Below the pieces are notes generated by a model. The model saw nothing but the letters and a program-made list of their open reading frames with translations. It did no database searches and was not told where the DNA came from. Made by a program: the position numbers and the translations under genes. This document shows positions 19,933 through 28,289 of a DNA stretch of 64,000 bases, in pieces. The stretch is from Phenylobacterium sp. NIBR 498073. GTDB lineage: Bacteria > Pseudomonadota > Alphaproteobacteria > Caulobacterales > Caulobacteraceae. The DNA lies in assembly GCF_027286305.1 (NCBI RefSeq), contig NZ_CP114599.1:248001-312000 (forward strand), read 5' to 3'. Position 1 is the first letter of the stretch. Every line of letters begins with the position of its first letter.

Positions 19933-21654
19933 GTGGCCGGCCAGCAAGTCCATTACGAAGTCTTCATTCGGCGGGCCCCGGGCGCGGCGTGGAAGCTCGA
20001 CATGGCCACGGAGAGCCGCACGGCTGCGGTCTCGGTCGCCGAGGAACTGATGGCTGAGGGACGGGTCGCCGCGGTCCGGGTCACCAAGGAAACCCTCGAT
20101 CCGGACACCCGCGAGTTCCAGTCGGTGACGATCCTCAACCTCGGCGTCGCCGAGGCGCCGAAGAAAAAGAAGGTCGTCGAGAACCAGGATCCGCTCTGCG
20201 TCAGCCCGCAGGATCTCTACACTGTCCACGCCCGCGAGCGAATCGGGCGGCTGCTGGAGGGCTGGCTGGAGCGTAAGGGGGCGACGCCCTTCGAGCTGTT
20301 GCACCGCCCCGACCTGGTCGAAGAGCTTGAGGCGTCGGGCACCGACCTGCAGCACGCGATCCAGAAGGTCGCGATCCCCGAGGCCCAGGCCCGCGGATTG
20401 ACCGTCCACGAACTGATCCGCACCTTCTCGAGCCTCGTCGAGCGCGCCATCGACCGGCTGCTCAAGGATTGCCGCCGCGGCGGCATGCCCAATCTCGACA
20501 AGGAAGGCTTCGCCCGCGCCGCCGAACGGGTCAGCCAAGATCCGGAGCGCGCCTACCTGCTGGGCGCCGGCGTCGCGGCCTCGATCGCGCCGGCCCGCTC
20601 GTGGTCGGAGAAGGTCTCACGCCTGCTGGACCTCGCCGACGCCGCCCCGATCACTGGGCCGCCGCGCGGCCTGGCGCTGCAGACCGTCGAACAGCCGCTG
20701 GCCGAAATCCTCGGCTCGAAGTCGGGGCTGGACAACATCATCGGCCAGGACCTGGACCTGGGGGGCCAGCTGGCGGCGATGACCCGGCTGGCGGCCTGCG
20801 ACACGGTCGACGCCCTGATCCGCGCCGAGCCGTCGGTGGCCAAGATGATGCCGCCGCTGTCGGAGGCCGCCACGCGGCTGTCGAAGTGGCTGGCGGCCGA
20901 CGACTTCGCCAGCGTCCGGGTCGCCATCGCCAAGCGGGTGGTCCGCGAACTGAACGGCCCGCGCCGGCTGCGCCCGTCGGACGCCTCGGGCGAGATCGAG
21001 GTGATGCGCGGCCTGGCCATGACCCTGACCGCTGCGGCTGCGGCTGGGGCGCTGCTGAACGTCGACGATGTACAGGCCGCCTTCGTCCAGCGCTCGCGCA
21101 TGCTGGTCACCAGCGACTTCGTCGAGGCCTATCTGGGCGGCGGCGAGCGCACCGCCCGCGAGGAGATCGAGGCCCTGGTATGGCTGGTCGAGAACGTGAT
21201 CGGCGGCGCCAACAAGCGCCAGGCAGGCCGCTACCTGGCGGCGGGCGTCTCGGCCCTGCGGTTCGAGAAGGAATTCCGCTACGGCCCCGACACCGCGGCG
21301 GTGAAGCTGCAGAAGCTGGCGGCGCTGCAACGGGCGGTGGCGCGCGGCGGGCTGGCGGCCGAGGACTACATTCCCATCCAGGCCAAGATCGGCGATGTCG
21401 GCGGCTTGGTGGAGGCGGATGCGCGGCTGGTGCCGACCCTGGCCAAGACCCCGGCCTCGCCGGCTCAGAAGCTGTTGCTGCTGTTGAGGCTCGCCGCGGG
21501 CGAGACCGCTCCGGCCGGCCCGGCGGCCGATCGGGCCCGCCAGGAGGCCATGCGCCTGGTCCGTCAGGAAGAGACGCGGGCCGAGCTGGCGGCCAATCCA
21601 GAGCGCATGGACCAGGTGCGAAGCCTGATCCACCAGCTCGGCGTGGCCGCCTAG
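19933..21654 (+). CDS. Conserved hypothetical protein, helical
   Basis: A 573-residue protein I do not recognise by name. The likely start is the GTG at 19933, with a purine-rich GGGAGGGGGG upstream; the open frame runs further back to 19765 but that part lies in the divergent promoter of chvI. The N-terminus (HYEVFIRRAPGAAWKL) looks like a small alpha/beta domain. A lysine run (KKKKVV) at about 80 leads to a long, alanine-rich helical body without membrane segments or signal peptide. Cytoplasmic location is likely. Divergent placement next to chvI may be coincidental. It ends at copy 1 of the dispersed repeat. Confidence 0.75.
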   Translation: MAGQQVHYEVFIRRAPGAAWKLDMATESRTAAVSVAEELMAEGRVAAVRVTKETLDPDTREFQSVTILNLGVAEAPKKKKVVENQDPLCVSPQDLYTVHARERIGRLLEGWLERKGATPFELLHRPDLVEELEASGTDLQHAIQKVAIPEAQARGLTVHELIRTFSSLVERAIDRLLKDCRRGGMPNLDKEGFARAAERVSQDPERAYLLGAGVAASIAPARSWSEKVSRLLDLADAAPITGPPRGLALQTVEQPLAEILGSKSGLDNIIGQDLDLGGQLAAMTRLAACDTVDALIRAEPSVAKMMPPLSEAATRLSKWLAADDFASVRVAIAKRVVRELNGPRRLRPSDASGEIEVMRGLAMTLTAAAAAGALLNVDDVQAAFVQRSRMLVTSDFVEAYLGGGERTAREEIEALVWLVENVIGGANKRQAGRYLAAGVSALRFEKEFRYGPDTAAVKLQKLAALQRAVARGGLAAEDYIPIQAKIGDVGGLVEADARLVPTLAKTPASPAQKLLLLLRLAAGETAPAGPAADRARQEAMRLVRQEETRAELAANPERMDQVRSLIHQLGVAA

Positions 21655-21670
21655 AGCGTGACAGCTTCAA

Positions 21671-21769
21671 GTGGAAGCCGGTTGAAGCGGCCGTCACGCT
21701 CTACGCTTTTGAAGATAGACCCTTTTTGTCCGGTTCAGGTGATTCCACCTGAACCGGAAAGGGTCTAGA
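21671..21769 (+). repeat. Dispersed intergenic repeat, copy 1 (terminator hairpin)
   Basis: A 99-base element whose inverted copy is at 34832-34930. It consists of a conserved left part (GCCGG..TGAAGCGGCCGTC), a variable T-rich middle, and a 12-base-pair hairpin (CCGGTTCAGGTG with its complement, 4-base loop) ending AAAGGGTCTAGA. The loop of this copy holds GATTC, a GANTC methylation site. It lies between convergent genes and ends 6 bases from the asd stop, so it can terminate both. Confidence 0.8.
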
Positions 21770-21775
21770 GGCGGG

Positions 21776-22807
21776 TTAGGCGGCGGTCTTGCTCTTCAGC
21801 AGGCCGCGCTCGTGCAGCAGTTCGGCGATCTGCACCGCGTTGAGCGCCGCCCCCTTGCGCAGGTTGTCGGCCACGACCCAGAGGTTGAGGCCGTTTTCGA
21901 CGGTCGGGTCCTTACGGATGCGCGACACGAACACCGGGAACTCGCCCTGCGCCTCTTTGGGGGTGATGTAGCCCTTGTCGTTGCGCTGATCGATGACGAT
22001 CAGGCCGGGGCTCTCGCGCAGCAGGTCGCGGGCCTCGTCCTCGTCGAGCGGGTCGTGGAACTCGATGTTGACGCTCTCGGAGTGGCCGACCATGACCGGC
22101 ACGCGGACGCAGGTGACCGTCAGGGCGATCGACGGGTCGATCATCTTGTGGGTCTCGTTCCACATCTTGGCTTCTTCGTCGGTGTAGCCGTCGTCGCCGA
22201 AGGCGCCGATGAACGGGATGACGTTGAAGGCGATCTGCTTGGGGAACTTCTTGGGCTCGGGCGCGCCGAGCACGAAGACGCCCTTGGTCTGGTCCCAGAG
22301 CTCGTCCATGCCTTCCTTGCCGGCGCCGGAGACCGACTGGTAGGTCGAGACCACCACCCGCTTGATGCGCGCGCGGTCATGCAGCGGCTTCAGCGCCACG
22401 ACCAGCTGGGCGGTCGAGCAGTTCGGGTTGGCGATGATGTTCTTCTTGCCGGCGTAGGCGACGTCGTCGGGGTTCACTTCCGGCACGATCAGCGGCACGT
22501 CGGGGTCCATGCGCCAGGCCGAGGAGTTGTCGATGACGATCGGGCCCGCGGCGCCGATCTTCGGCGACCATTCCTTGGAGAACGAGCCCGAGACGCTCAT
22601 CAGCACGACGTCGACGGTCGAAAAGTCGAACTGCTCGACGTCTTCGCATTTGAGGATCTGCTCGCCGAACGAGACCTCGACACCGATCGACCGGCGGCTG
22701 GCGATCGCGTGAATCTTGTCCACGGGGAAGTTCACTTCCTCCAGGATGTTCAGCATCTCGCGGCCCACATTGCCCGTGGCGCCGACCACGGCCACCCGAT
22801 AGCCCAT
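21776..22807 (-). CDS. asd: Aspartate-semialdehyde dehydrogenase
   Basis: A 343-residue enzyme reducing aspartyl phosphate to aspartate semialdehyde, the branch to lysine, diaminopimelate, threonine and methionine. The N-terminal NADP loop is GATGNVGREML, the catalytic cysteine is in NPNCSTAQLV, and a conserved histidine is in MVGHSESVNIEF. The ATG at 22807 has AAGGAGAC upstream. It stands alone, with a terminator hairpin at its 3' end. Confidence 0.96.
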   Translation of the reverse strand: MGYRVAVVGATGNVGREMLNILEEVNFPVDKIHAIASRRSIGVEVSFGEQILKCEDVEQFDFSTVDVVLMSVSGSFSKEWSPKIGAAGPIVIDNSSAWRMDPDVPLIVPEVNPDDVAYAGKKNIIANPNCSTAQLVVALKPLHDRARIKRVVVSTYQSVSGAGKEGMDELWDQTKGVFVLGAPEPKKFPKQIAFNVIPFIGAFGDDGYTDEEAKMWNETHKMIDPSIALTVTCVRVPVMVGHSESVNIEFHDPLDEDEARDLLRESPGLIVIDQRNDKGYITPKEAQGEFPVFVSRIRKDPTVENGLNLWVVADNLRKGAALNAVQIAELLHERGLLKSKTAA

Positions 22808-22936
22808 GGCGGTCTCCTTAAGAGGTTCAGAAAGCGGAGCGTCCCCTTACGCCTTGCGGTTCCCGCGCGCAATGAACCGCGAACGCCCGTTTGGCCCGCC
22901 GCTTGCGAGGCCGGGGGCCTCACAGCGGGAGGCGTC

Positions 22937-23506
22937 ATGTCCATCAGCAGCATTTCCTCGGTCCCGGCGGGCGGCGCGGCCGTCGCGTGCGGTTCGGCCA
23001 GCGACCCCCGCGGTGAGGGCAACCTTCTGTTTGCAAAGCGCTTCGGGTCCGCCGCCGATCGCCTGGCGGCGCTGGAGGACGAGGCCGACCTGGCCGCGAT
23101 GATGGATCTGGCGGGCCTGACCGGCGGCAACAACGACTCGGCGGCTTTTGCCGCCCGGCCGCAGGGCGCCGAGAGCGCCGGCTTCGTCGACAGCCTGCGC
23201 GAGGTGCTGGCCGAGGGCGGCCTGGCCAGCTGGCTGGTGACGGGCGAGTCCGAGCCGATGAGCCTGGCCGACCTGCGCGCCGAGGTGACGGGCGGCGAGG
23301 TGCTGCCTTCGTACGGCCTGGCGCCGCGGCTGCCTGATCCGGCCGCGCCCGACTATCTGGACCAGGTCCGCCGCCGGCTGATCGGCATCGGCGAGGCGGG
23401 GGCGGCACCGCAGGCTCAGGACGCCCTCGACCGGGTGCTGCGCGAGGAACGGGCGCGGATGACAGAGCGCATGGTCGCCCAGCTGGCCCGCGGGGCGCAC
23501 GGCTAG
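22937..23506 (+). CDS. Hypothetical protein
   Basis: A 189-residue protein from the ATG at 22937 with GGGAGG upstream. The large open frame that encloses it upstream is antisense to asd and is not coding. There is no signal peptide or membrane helix. It opens with a serine-rich stretch (SISSISS), and the second half is acidic and helical with a charged C-terminus (LREERARMTERM). I do not recognise the family. It is divergent from asd. Confidence 0.6.
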   Translation: MSISSISSVPAGGAAVACGSASDPRGEGNLLFAKRFGSAADRLAALEDEADLAAMMDLAGLTGGNNDSAAFAARPQGAESAGFVDSLREVLAEGGLASWLVTGESEPMSLADLRAEVTGGEVLPSYGLAPRLPDPAAPDYLDQVRRRLIGIGEAGAAPQAQDALDRVLREERARMTERMVAQLARGAHG

Positions 23507-23581
23507 GCCTTACCTCGCAGGTCATCGACCGGCCGCGCCCAGCGGCCCATATCGGACCCAGCGACAACAGGAGGACGCCTC

Positions 23582-23968
23582 ATGGCGCAGGACACCGGCA
23601 TGCCCTTTTCCAACCTGATGGGGGTGGAGATCGTCGAGCGGAGCAAGGAGCGGGTGGTCGGCCGGCTGGTGGTGCGCGAGGACCTTTGCACCGCCGGCGG
23701 CATCCTGCACGGCGGGGCGTTCATGGCCTTCGCCGATGCGCTCGGCGCAATCGGCGGTTTCCTCAACCTGCCGGCAGGGGCGCGGACCACGACCCTGGAG
23801 TCGAAGACCAACTTCCTGGGCGCGGCCAAGGTCGGCGCGACCGTCACCGGCGAGGCCATACCGCTGCATATCGGCCGTCGCTCCAGCGTCTGGCAGACCC
23901 GCATCACCAGCGCCGAGGGCAAGCTGCTGGCCCTGGTGCTGCAGACCCAGATGACGGTCGAGGCTTAG
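23582..23968 (+). CDS. PaaI-type hotdog thioesterase
   Basis: A 128-residue single hotdog domain. The region GGILHGGAFMAFADALGA contains the HGG motif and the catalytic acidic residue typical of PaaI thioesterases, which release CoA from acyl- or aryl-CoA esters. It probably works as a tetramer in the cytoplasm. It starts with ACAGGAGGA upstream, 75 bases past the hypothetical gene. Its stop overlaps the end of the convergent dehydrogenase pseudogene. Substrate unknown. Confidence 0.87.
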   Translation: MAQDTGMPFSNLMGVEIVERSKERVVGRLVVREDLCTAGGILHGGAFMAFADALGAIGGFLNLPAGARTTTLESKTNFLGAAKVGATVTGEAIPLHIGRRSSVWQTRITSAEGKLLALVLQTQMTVEA

Positions 23969-24951
23969 CCGGCCCCGATGTCGGCGGCGCGGGTGAGGTT
24001 GAGCATCGCTTCGCCGCGCAGGTAGCGGCCCATGTTCTCGAGGAACAGGGCGTCGCCGCGCGCGCCGGTCAGCTCGCCGCGGTTGGAGGCGTGCGGCGTG
24101 ACCCGCACCTTCGGGTGATCCCAGAACCAGGCGTCGGCCGGCAGTGGCTCGGTCTGGAAGACGTCGAGCACCGCATGGGCCGGCTGGTCGCGGTCGAGGC
24201 CGGCGCGCAGGGCGTCCTCGTCGAGCGGACCGCCGCGGCCGATGTTGATCAGGATCGCGCCCGGCTTCATGGCCGCGAAGAAGGCCGCGTCGGCCAGGTC
24301 GCGGGTCTCCTCATTGAGCGCGCAGGCCAGCACCACCACGTCGGCCGCCGGCAGGGTGCGCGGCAGGTCGACGAGCGTGCTCACCGCGTCGGCCAGACCC
24401 TCCGGATCGGGCGTGCGGCGGACGGCCTCGACCTCGGCCCCGAACGCCTTGGCGCGCCGGGCGATCTCACGGCCGATATTGCCGAAGCCGACGATCAGCC
24501 AGCGGGTCTGCCCGACCTCGCGGAAGTTCACCGGCGTCCAATCGTGGGCGCGCTGGCGGGCCGCCTGCTCGGCGATCGGATGCAGCAGGCTGAGCGCGTG
24601 GATGGTCACATATTCGGCGATGGCTGGGGCCTGGGCGCTGGAGTTCGTGACGGTCAGCCCATCCCGGGCCAGCGGCCTGAACATCGGGTTGTCGAGGCCG
24701 GCGAAGGCGGTCTGCACCTAGCGCGCGTCGGGCGAGGCGGCCAGCCGCGGGAAGTAGTCGCCGCCGCGTTTGCCGAACGCCTCAAGGCTCAGCCACCAGA
24801 TGTCCGGTTTCAGGGCGCCGGGGTCGAACGGCGCGCCGCGCAGGGTCAGGCCGCCGTCCGGCTCCAGCACCACCACGTCGAGATCGGGCGCCAGGGCAGC
24901 GAGGCGGTCGGCGATGCGCTCATAGGGCGCGCGCAGGAGCAAGGCTTGCAT
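23965..24951 (-). pseudogene. D-2-hydroxyacid dehydrogenase interrupted by one amber codon
   Basis: Residues 1-77 (from the ATG at 24951) and a downstream 250-residue part lie in one frame, separated only by a TAG at 24718-24720. Read through, the protein would be about 328 residues with the usual substrate domain, the NAD loop (IVGFGNIGREIARRA) and the catalytic arginine and glutamate regions. The stop falls in SPDAR-stop-VQTAFAGLDN, where relatives normally have Trp before VQTAFAG, so one change from TGG to TAG explains it. The next codon is GTG, so reinitiation of the second part is possible but would lack the N-terminal strand set. It is divergent from a MarR gene with an operator between. 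Confidence 0.85.
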
Positions 24952-24994
24952 GCCGCAACTCTAGCTCGCCGTCAGGCCGCGGCAATGGCTCACA

Positions 24995-25014
24995 TTTGAC
25001 AGTATGCTGTCAAA
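24995..25014. promoter_or_regulatory. MarR operator between the dehydrogenase and marR genes
   Basis: A perfect palindrome, TTTGACAG and CTGTCAAA around TATG, in the 79-base divergent spacer. A further half-site CTGTCA sits at 25026-25031, running into the marR ATG. MarR-family dimers bind such 16-20 base palindromes at their own divergent promoters. Confidence 0.75.
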
Positions 25015-25030
25015 ATAGCAATCTGCTGTC

Positions 25031-25474
25031 ATGGAAGCATCCGCCGACGCCGTCCTGCGCCTGGTCGACGCTGTGGGCAGCGCCGCCGAACGCTTCGCCC
25101 AGCTCGAGGACAGGATGCTGGCCGACACCGGTTTCACAGGCGCGCGGATGCGGATCGCCGCGGTGCTGGCGCCGGACGCGACCCGGACCGCGCCGCAGAT
25201 CGCCCGCAGCCTGGGGCTGACCCGCCAGGCGGTGCAGCGGGTGGCTGATGATCTCGCCGAGCTGGGTCTAGCCGAGTGGCTGGAGAACCCTGAGCACCGC
25301 CGCGCCCGCCTGTTGCAACTCACGCCGGCCGGGCGGGCGGCCTATGGCGAGGCCTTGCAGCGCAAGGCGCTGTGGGCCCAGGGCCTGTCGGAGGGGCTGA
25401 CCCCCGCCTGGCTGGCGGTGGCGACCGAGCTGCTGGGCCTGATGACCCGGCGCATGGGGGCGAAAACGCGTTAG
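25031..25474 (+). CDS. MarR-family transcriptional regulator
   Basis: A 147-residue winged-helix protein. The recognition region reads APQIARSLGLTRQAVQRVADDL and the wing is in EHRRARLLQLT. It likely represses itself and the divergent 2-hydroxyacid dehydrogenase gene through the palindrome at 24995-25014, and is released by a small acid or aromatic ligand; the ligand is unknown. Its stop lies inside the next palindrome (25470-25492). Confidence 0.88.
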   Translation: MEASADAVLRLVDAVGSAAERFAQLEDRMLADTGFTGARMRIAAVLAPDATRTAPQIARSLGLTRQAVQRVADDLAELGLAEWLENPEHRRARLLQLTPAGRAAYGEALQRKALWAQGLSEGLTPAWLAVATELLGLMTRRMGAKTR

Positions 25475-25492
25475 TTGACTCCGTCAACTAAC
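25470..25492. promoter_or_regulatory. 23-base perfect palindrome ahead of the MarR-GNAT gene
   Basis: GTTAGTTGAC and its exact complement flank TCC. The core TTGAC-N3-GTCAA is the common form of MarR boxes, and it lies about 30 bases upstream of a MarR-domain gene start, so autoregulation is likely. It overlaps the stop codon of the preceding marR gene and contains a GACTC (GANTC) site across its centre. Confidence 0.7.
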
Positions 25493-25521
25493 CGTATTCC
25501 CTTGTCCCGGGAGGAGTTTCC

Positions 25522-26442
25522 ATGCTGCCCAGGGACCCCGTCGCCGCCGTCCGGCGCTTCAACCGCTTCTACACCCGGCGCATCGGCGCGCTGGACGAGG
25601 CGCACCTCGGGTCGCCCTACACCCTGGCTGAGATGCGGGTGCTGTACGAGGTCGCCCAGGCGCCCGACGGGATCACGCCCAAGCTGCTGGCGACGCGGAC
25701 AGGCATGGACAACGGCTATCTCAGCCGCGTGCTCAAGCGCTTCGAAACCGAGGCCCTGCTGACCCGCCAGACCTCGGCGAGCGACCGGCGCAGCGTCTCG
25801 GTATGGCTGACCTCGGACGGCATTCACGCCTACAATCGCTGGCTCGGCTTGGCCCAGGGCGCGGTGGAGGGGATGCTGGGCCCGCTGAGCAGCGTCCAGA
25901 AGACCAAGCTCACCCGGGCCATGGCCGAGATCGAGCACCTGCTCGAGGGGGCGGCCGCGGGAAAGATCGTGCTGCGTGGCCATCGCCCCGGCGACATGGG
26001 CTGGATCGTCCACCGCCATGGGGCGCTCTATGCGCGCGAGTACGGCTGGGATGAGCGGTTCGAGGCTCTGGTGGCGCGCATCGCCGCCGATTTCATCGAC
26101 GCGTTCGATCCGAAGCGCGAACGCTGCTGGATCGCCGAGCGCGACGGCGAGCCGCTTGGCTGCATCGCGCTGGTGAAGGGCGAGGCCGAAGGGCAGGCCA
26201 AGCTGCGCCTGCTGCTGATCGAGCCGTCGGCGCGGGGTCTGGGGCTCGGCAAGCGGCTGGTCGCCGAGTGCGTCGCCTTCGCCCGCAAGACCGGTTACCG
26301 CGAGATCACCCTGTGGACCCAGAGCATCCTGACTGCGGCGCGCGCGGTCTATGCCGGCGCCGGATTTCAGCTGGTGGAGAGCCATCCCGACGACCTGATC
26401 GCCAAGGGCCTGATCAGCGAGACCTGGGTCCTGAAGCTCTAG
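25522..26442 (+). CDS. MarR-GNAT fusion: helix-turn-helix regulator with acetyltransferase domain
   Basis: A 306-residue protein. Residues 1-145 form a MarR winged helix (LLATRTGMDNGYLSRVLKRFE, DRRSVSVWLT). Residues 155-306 form a GNAT acetyltransferase (LLIEPSARGLGLGKRLV is the acetyl-CoA loop, followed by ARAVYAGAGF). Such fusions probably couple ligand or substrate sensing to acetylation of a small molecule or protein. The start is the ATG at 25522 with GGGAGGAG upstream. Targets are unknown apart from its own probable operator. Confidence 0.9.
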   Translation: MLPRDPVAAVRRFNRFYTRRIGALDEAHLGSPYTLAEMRVLYEVAQAPDGITPKLLATRTGMDNGYLSRVLKRFETEALLTRQTSASDRRSVSVWLTSDGIHAYNRWLGLAQGAVEGMLGPLSSVQKTKLTRAMAEIEHLLEGAAAGKIVLRGHRPGDMGWIVHRHGALYAREYGWDERFEALVARIAADFIDAFDPKRERCWIAERDGEPLGCIALVKGEAEGQAKLRLLLIEPSARGLGLGKRLVAECVAFARKTGYREITLWTQSILTAARAVYAGAGFQLVESHPDDLIAKGLISETWVLKL

Positions 26443-26455
26443 ACTCTTGAGCTCG

Positions 26456-26505
26456 GAGCATTTTGTTCGCGGAGGCGTCTATCCGCTTCGGCCAACAAGA
26501 TGCTC
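26456..26505. terminator. Intergenic double hairpin between MarR-GNAT and sulfatase genes
   Basis: The outer arms GAGCATTTTGTT and AACAAGATGCTC pair at 11 of 12 positions; inside them GCGGA pairs with TCCGC. It begins 14 bases after the MarR-GNAT stop and ends 40 bases before the sulfatase start. It could be a terminator or a member of a palindromic repeat family; no other copy is in the window. Confidence 0.6.
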
Positions 26506-26544
26506 TGGGGTGACAACGCTCCCGGCGAGCCTAGAGTGCGCGCC

Positions 26545-27813
26545 ATGCGTAAACCCAACTTCATTGTCATTCTCGCCGACGATCTCGGCTATGGCGACCT
26601 CGGCTGCGACGGCGGCAAGGTGATCCGCACACCGCACCTGGACCGCATGGCGGCCGAAGGGGTCCGACTGACCGACTTCTACGCCTCGGCCAATGTCTGC
26701 ACGCCCTCGCGGGCCGGCCTGCTGACCGGTCAGTACGCGATCCGCAACGGCCTGGCGCACGAGGTCATCCAGCCGGCTGACACCACCGGCCTGCCCCCGG
26801 ACGCCCTGACCATCCCCAAGGCGTTGGGCGAGGACTACGCCAGCGCCCTGATCGGCAAGTGGCACCTGGGCCATGTGGCGCCGCACTGGCCGCCGATGGT
26901 CTATGGGTTCGACCGCTTTTACGGCCTGCCCTACAGCCACGACATGAAGCCGCTGGCGCTTTACGACAGCGCCACCTCGCCGATGACCGAGAGCAAGGCG
27001 GACTTCGCCAAGCTGACGGAATGGTTCTTCGCGCAGACCATCGCCTTCGCCGAGCAGAACCAGGACAAGCCGTTCTTCGTGCTGCTGGCGCTGACCGCGC
27101 CGCACATCCCGCTGAAGCCGAACCCCGACGACCTGACCGGCTCGCCCGGCGGCGCCTATGGCGAGGTGGTCGAGGAGATCGACCTCAATGTCGGGCGGCT
27201 GCTGGACAGGCTGAAGGCGCTGGGCCTCGACGAGGACACCATGGTGGTCTTCACCTCGGACAACGGGCCGTGGTTCGAGGGCTCGTCCGGCCCGTTCCGC
27301 GATCGCAAGGGCGGCTCGGCCTGGGACGGCGGCTTCCGGGTGCCGTTCATCGCCCGCCAGCCGGGGACGCTGCCGGCCGGCGCGGTCAGCGACGCGCTGG
27401 CCAGCAATCTCGACCTGCTGCCGACGCTCTGCGCCATGGCTGGCCGGCCGGCGGTCGCCGACCGCGAACTCGACGGCGCTGACCTGTCGGGCGTGCTGAA
27501 GGATGGCGCGGCCTCGCCGCACGAAGAGATCGTGCTGTTCGACAACGCCAAGGTCGCGGCGGTGCGCACGCCCCGCTGGAAGTACGTGGCGCGGTCCTAC
27601 TACCGGACCTACGACATCCCGCTGGACGGTTATCCGCTGCTGTTCGACATGGATATCGACCCGGGCGAGAACTACAGCGTAGCGCGCAACTTTCCGGACG
27701 CCGCGGCGGACATGCGCGCGCGGCTGGAGAGGGCCAGAGCCAAGTACGAACCGATGGCGGACGCGTTCCCGCCGCACGTGGCGCCGGCCTCGGCGGCCGA
27801 CCACCCCGACTGA
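26545..27813 (+). CDS. Sulfatase (arylsulfatase family)
   Basis: A 422-residue formylglycine-dependent sulfatase. The modification motif CTPSRAGLLTG has Cys52 as the residue to be oxidised to formylglycine, and metal ligands are visible in LADDLGYGD and TSDNGPW. The start at MRKPNF (26545) is chosen over an in-frame ATG at 26500 inside the upstream hairpin. No signal peptide is visible, so it is probably cytoplasmic, unlike many relatives. It hydrolyses a sulfate ester of unknown type and needs a formylglycine-generating enzyme, which is not in this window. It may be part of the organism's wider sulfur scavenging. Confidence 0.9.
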   Translation: MRKPNFIVILADDLGYGDLGCDGGKVIRTPHLDRMAAEGVRLTDFYASANVCTPSRAGLLTGQYAIRNGLAHEVIQPADTTGLPPDALTIPKALGEDYASALIGKWHLGHVAPHWPPMVYGFDRFYGLPYSHDMKPLALYDSATSPMTESKADFAKLTEWFFAQTIAFAEQNQDKPFFVLLALTAPHIPLKPNPDDLTGSPGGAYGEVVEEIDLNVGRLLDRLKALGLDEDTMVVFTSDNGPWFEGSSGPFRDRKGGSAWDGGFRVPFIARQPGTLPAGAVSDALASNLDLLPTLCAMAGRPAVADRELDGADLSGVLKDGAASPHEEIVLFDNAKVAAVRTPRWKYVARSYYRTYDIPLDGYPLLFDMDIDPGENYSVARNFPDAAADMRARLERARAKYEPMADAFPPHVAPASAADHPD

Positions 27814-27822
27814 CGGATCAGT

Positions 27823-28152
27823 CTATTTGCGGCGTTGCTTGCGCGCGGCGTAGCGGGCGTCGCGCGCGGCCTTCTGGGCGGCGCGCAGCTCCAGCTCGGC
27901 GGTCTCGGCGTTGAACGCCTCGATCTCGCGCTTGAGCGCGTCCTGCTCGGCCTGAACGCGTCGACGTTCGGCGCGCTCGATCTCGCGCTTGGCGCGGAGC
28001 TCGGCCAGTTCGTTGGCTTTGATGGTGGCGCGGTCTGTGCCCGGTTCGGCCGTGACGGTGGGTTTCACCTTCATCTTGGCCAGGAGGGCCTTCTTGGCTT
28101 CGAGGGACGCAGTCGCGCGGTCTTGGAAAGTGCTGTTCTTAAGATAACTCAT
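27823..28152 (-). CDS. DUF6481 family protein
   Basis: A 109-residue, highly charged, lysine- and arginine-rich protein starting MSYLKNSTFQDR, with a long predicted helix (RAKREIERAERRRVQAEQ) likely to form a coiled coil. I match it to DUF6481 from the N-terminal phrase and composition. The start is the ATG at 28152; the upstream open-frame extension has no such character. Function unknown. It is convergent with the sulfatase and divergent from the DUF6134 gene. Confidence 0.72.
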   Translation of the reverse strand: MSYLKNSTFQDRATASLEAKKALLAKMKVKPTVTAEPGTDRATIKANELAELRAKREIERAERRRVQAEQDALKREIEAFNAETAELELRAAQKAARDARYAARKQRRK

Positions 28153-28289
28153 GCGGGCGTCCCCATCTCCCAAATCGCGGGAAAATGCAATCGGGAGATG
28201 GTGCGTTTGTTCGCCGCGGCGCATCCGTGTGGCGCGGATGCACGTATCTGTCGGAGAGGCGCGCCAGCGCTGGTCCCGGGAGAGCCGCC

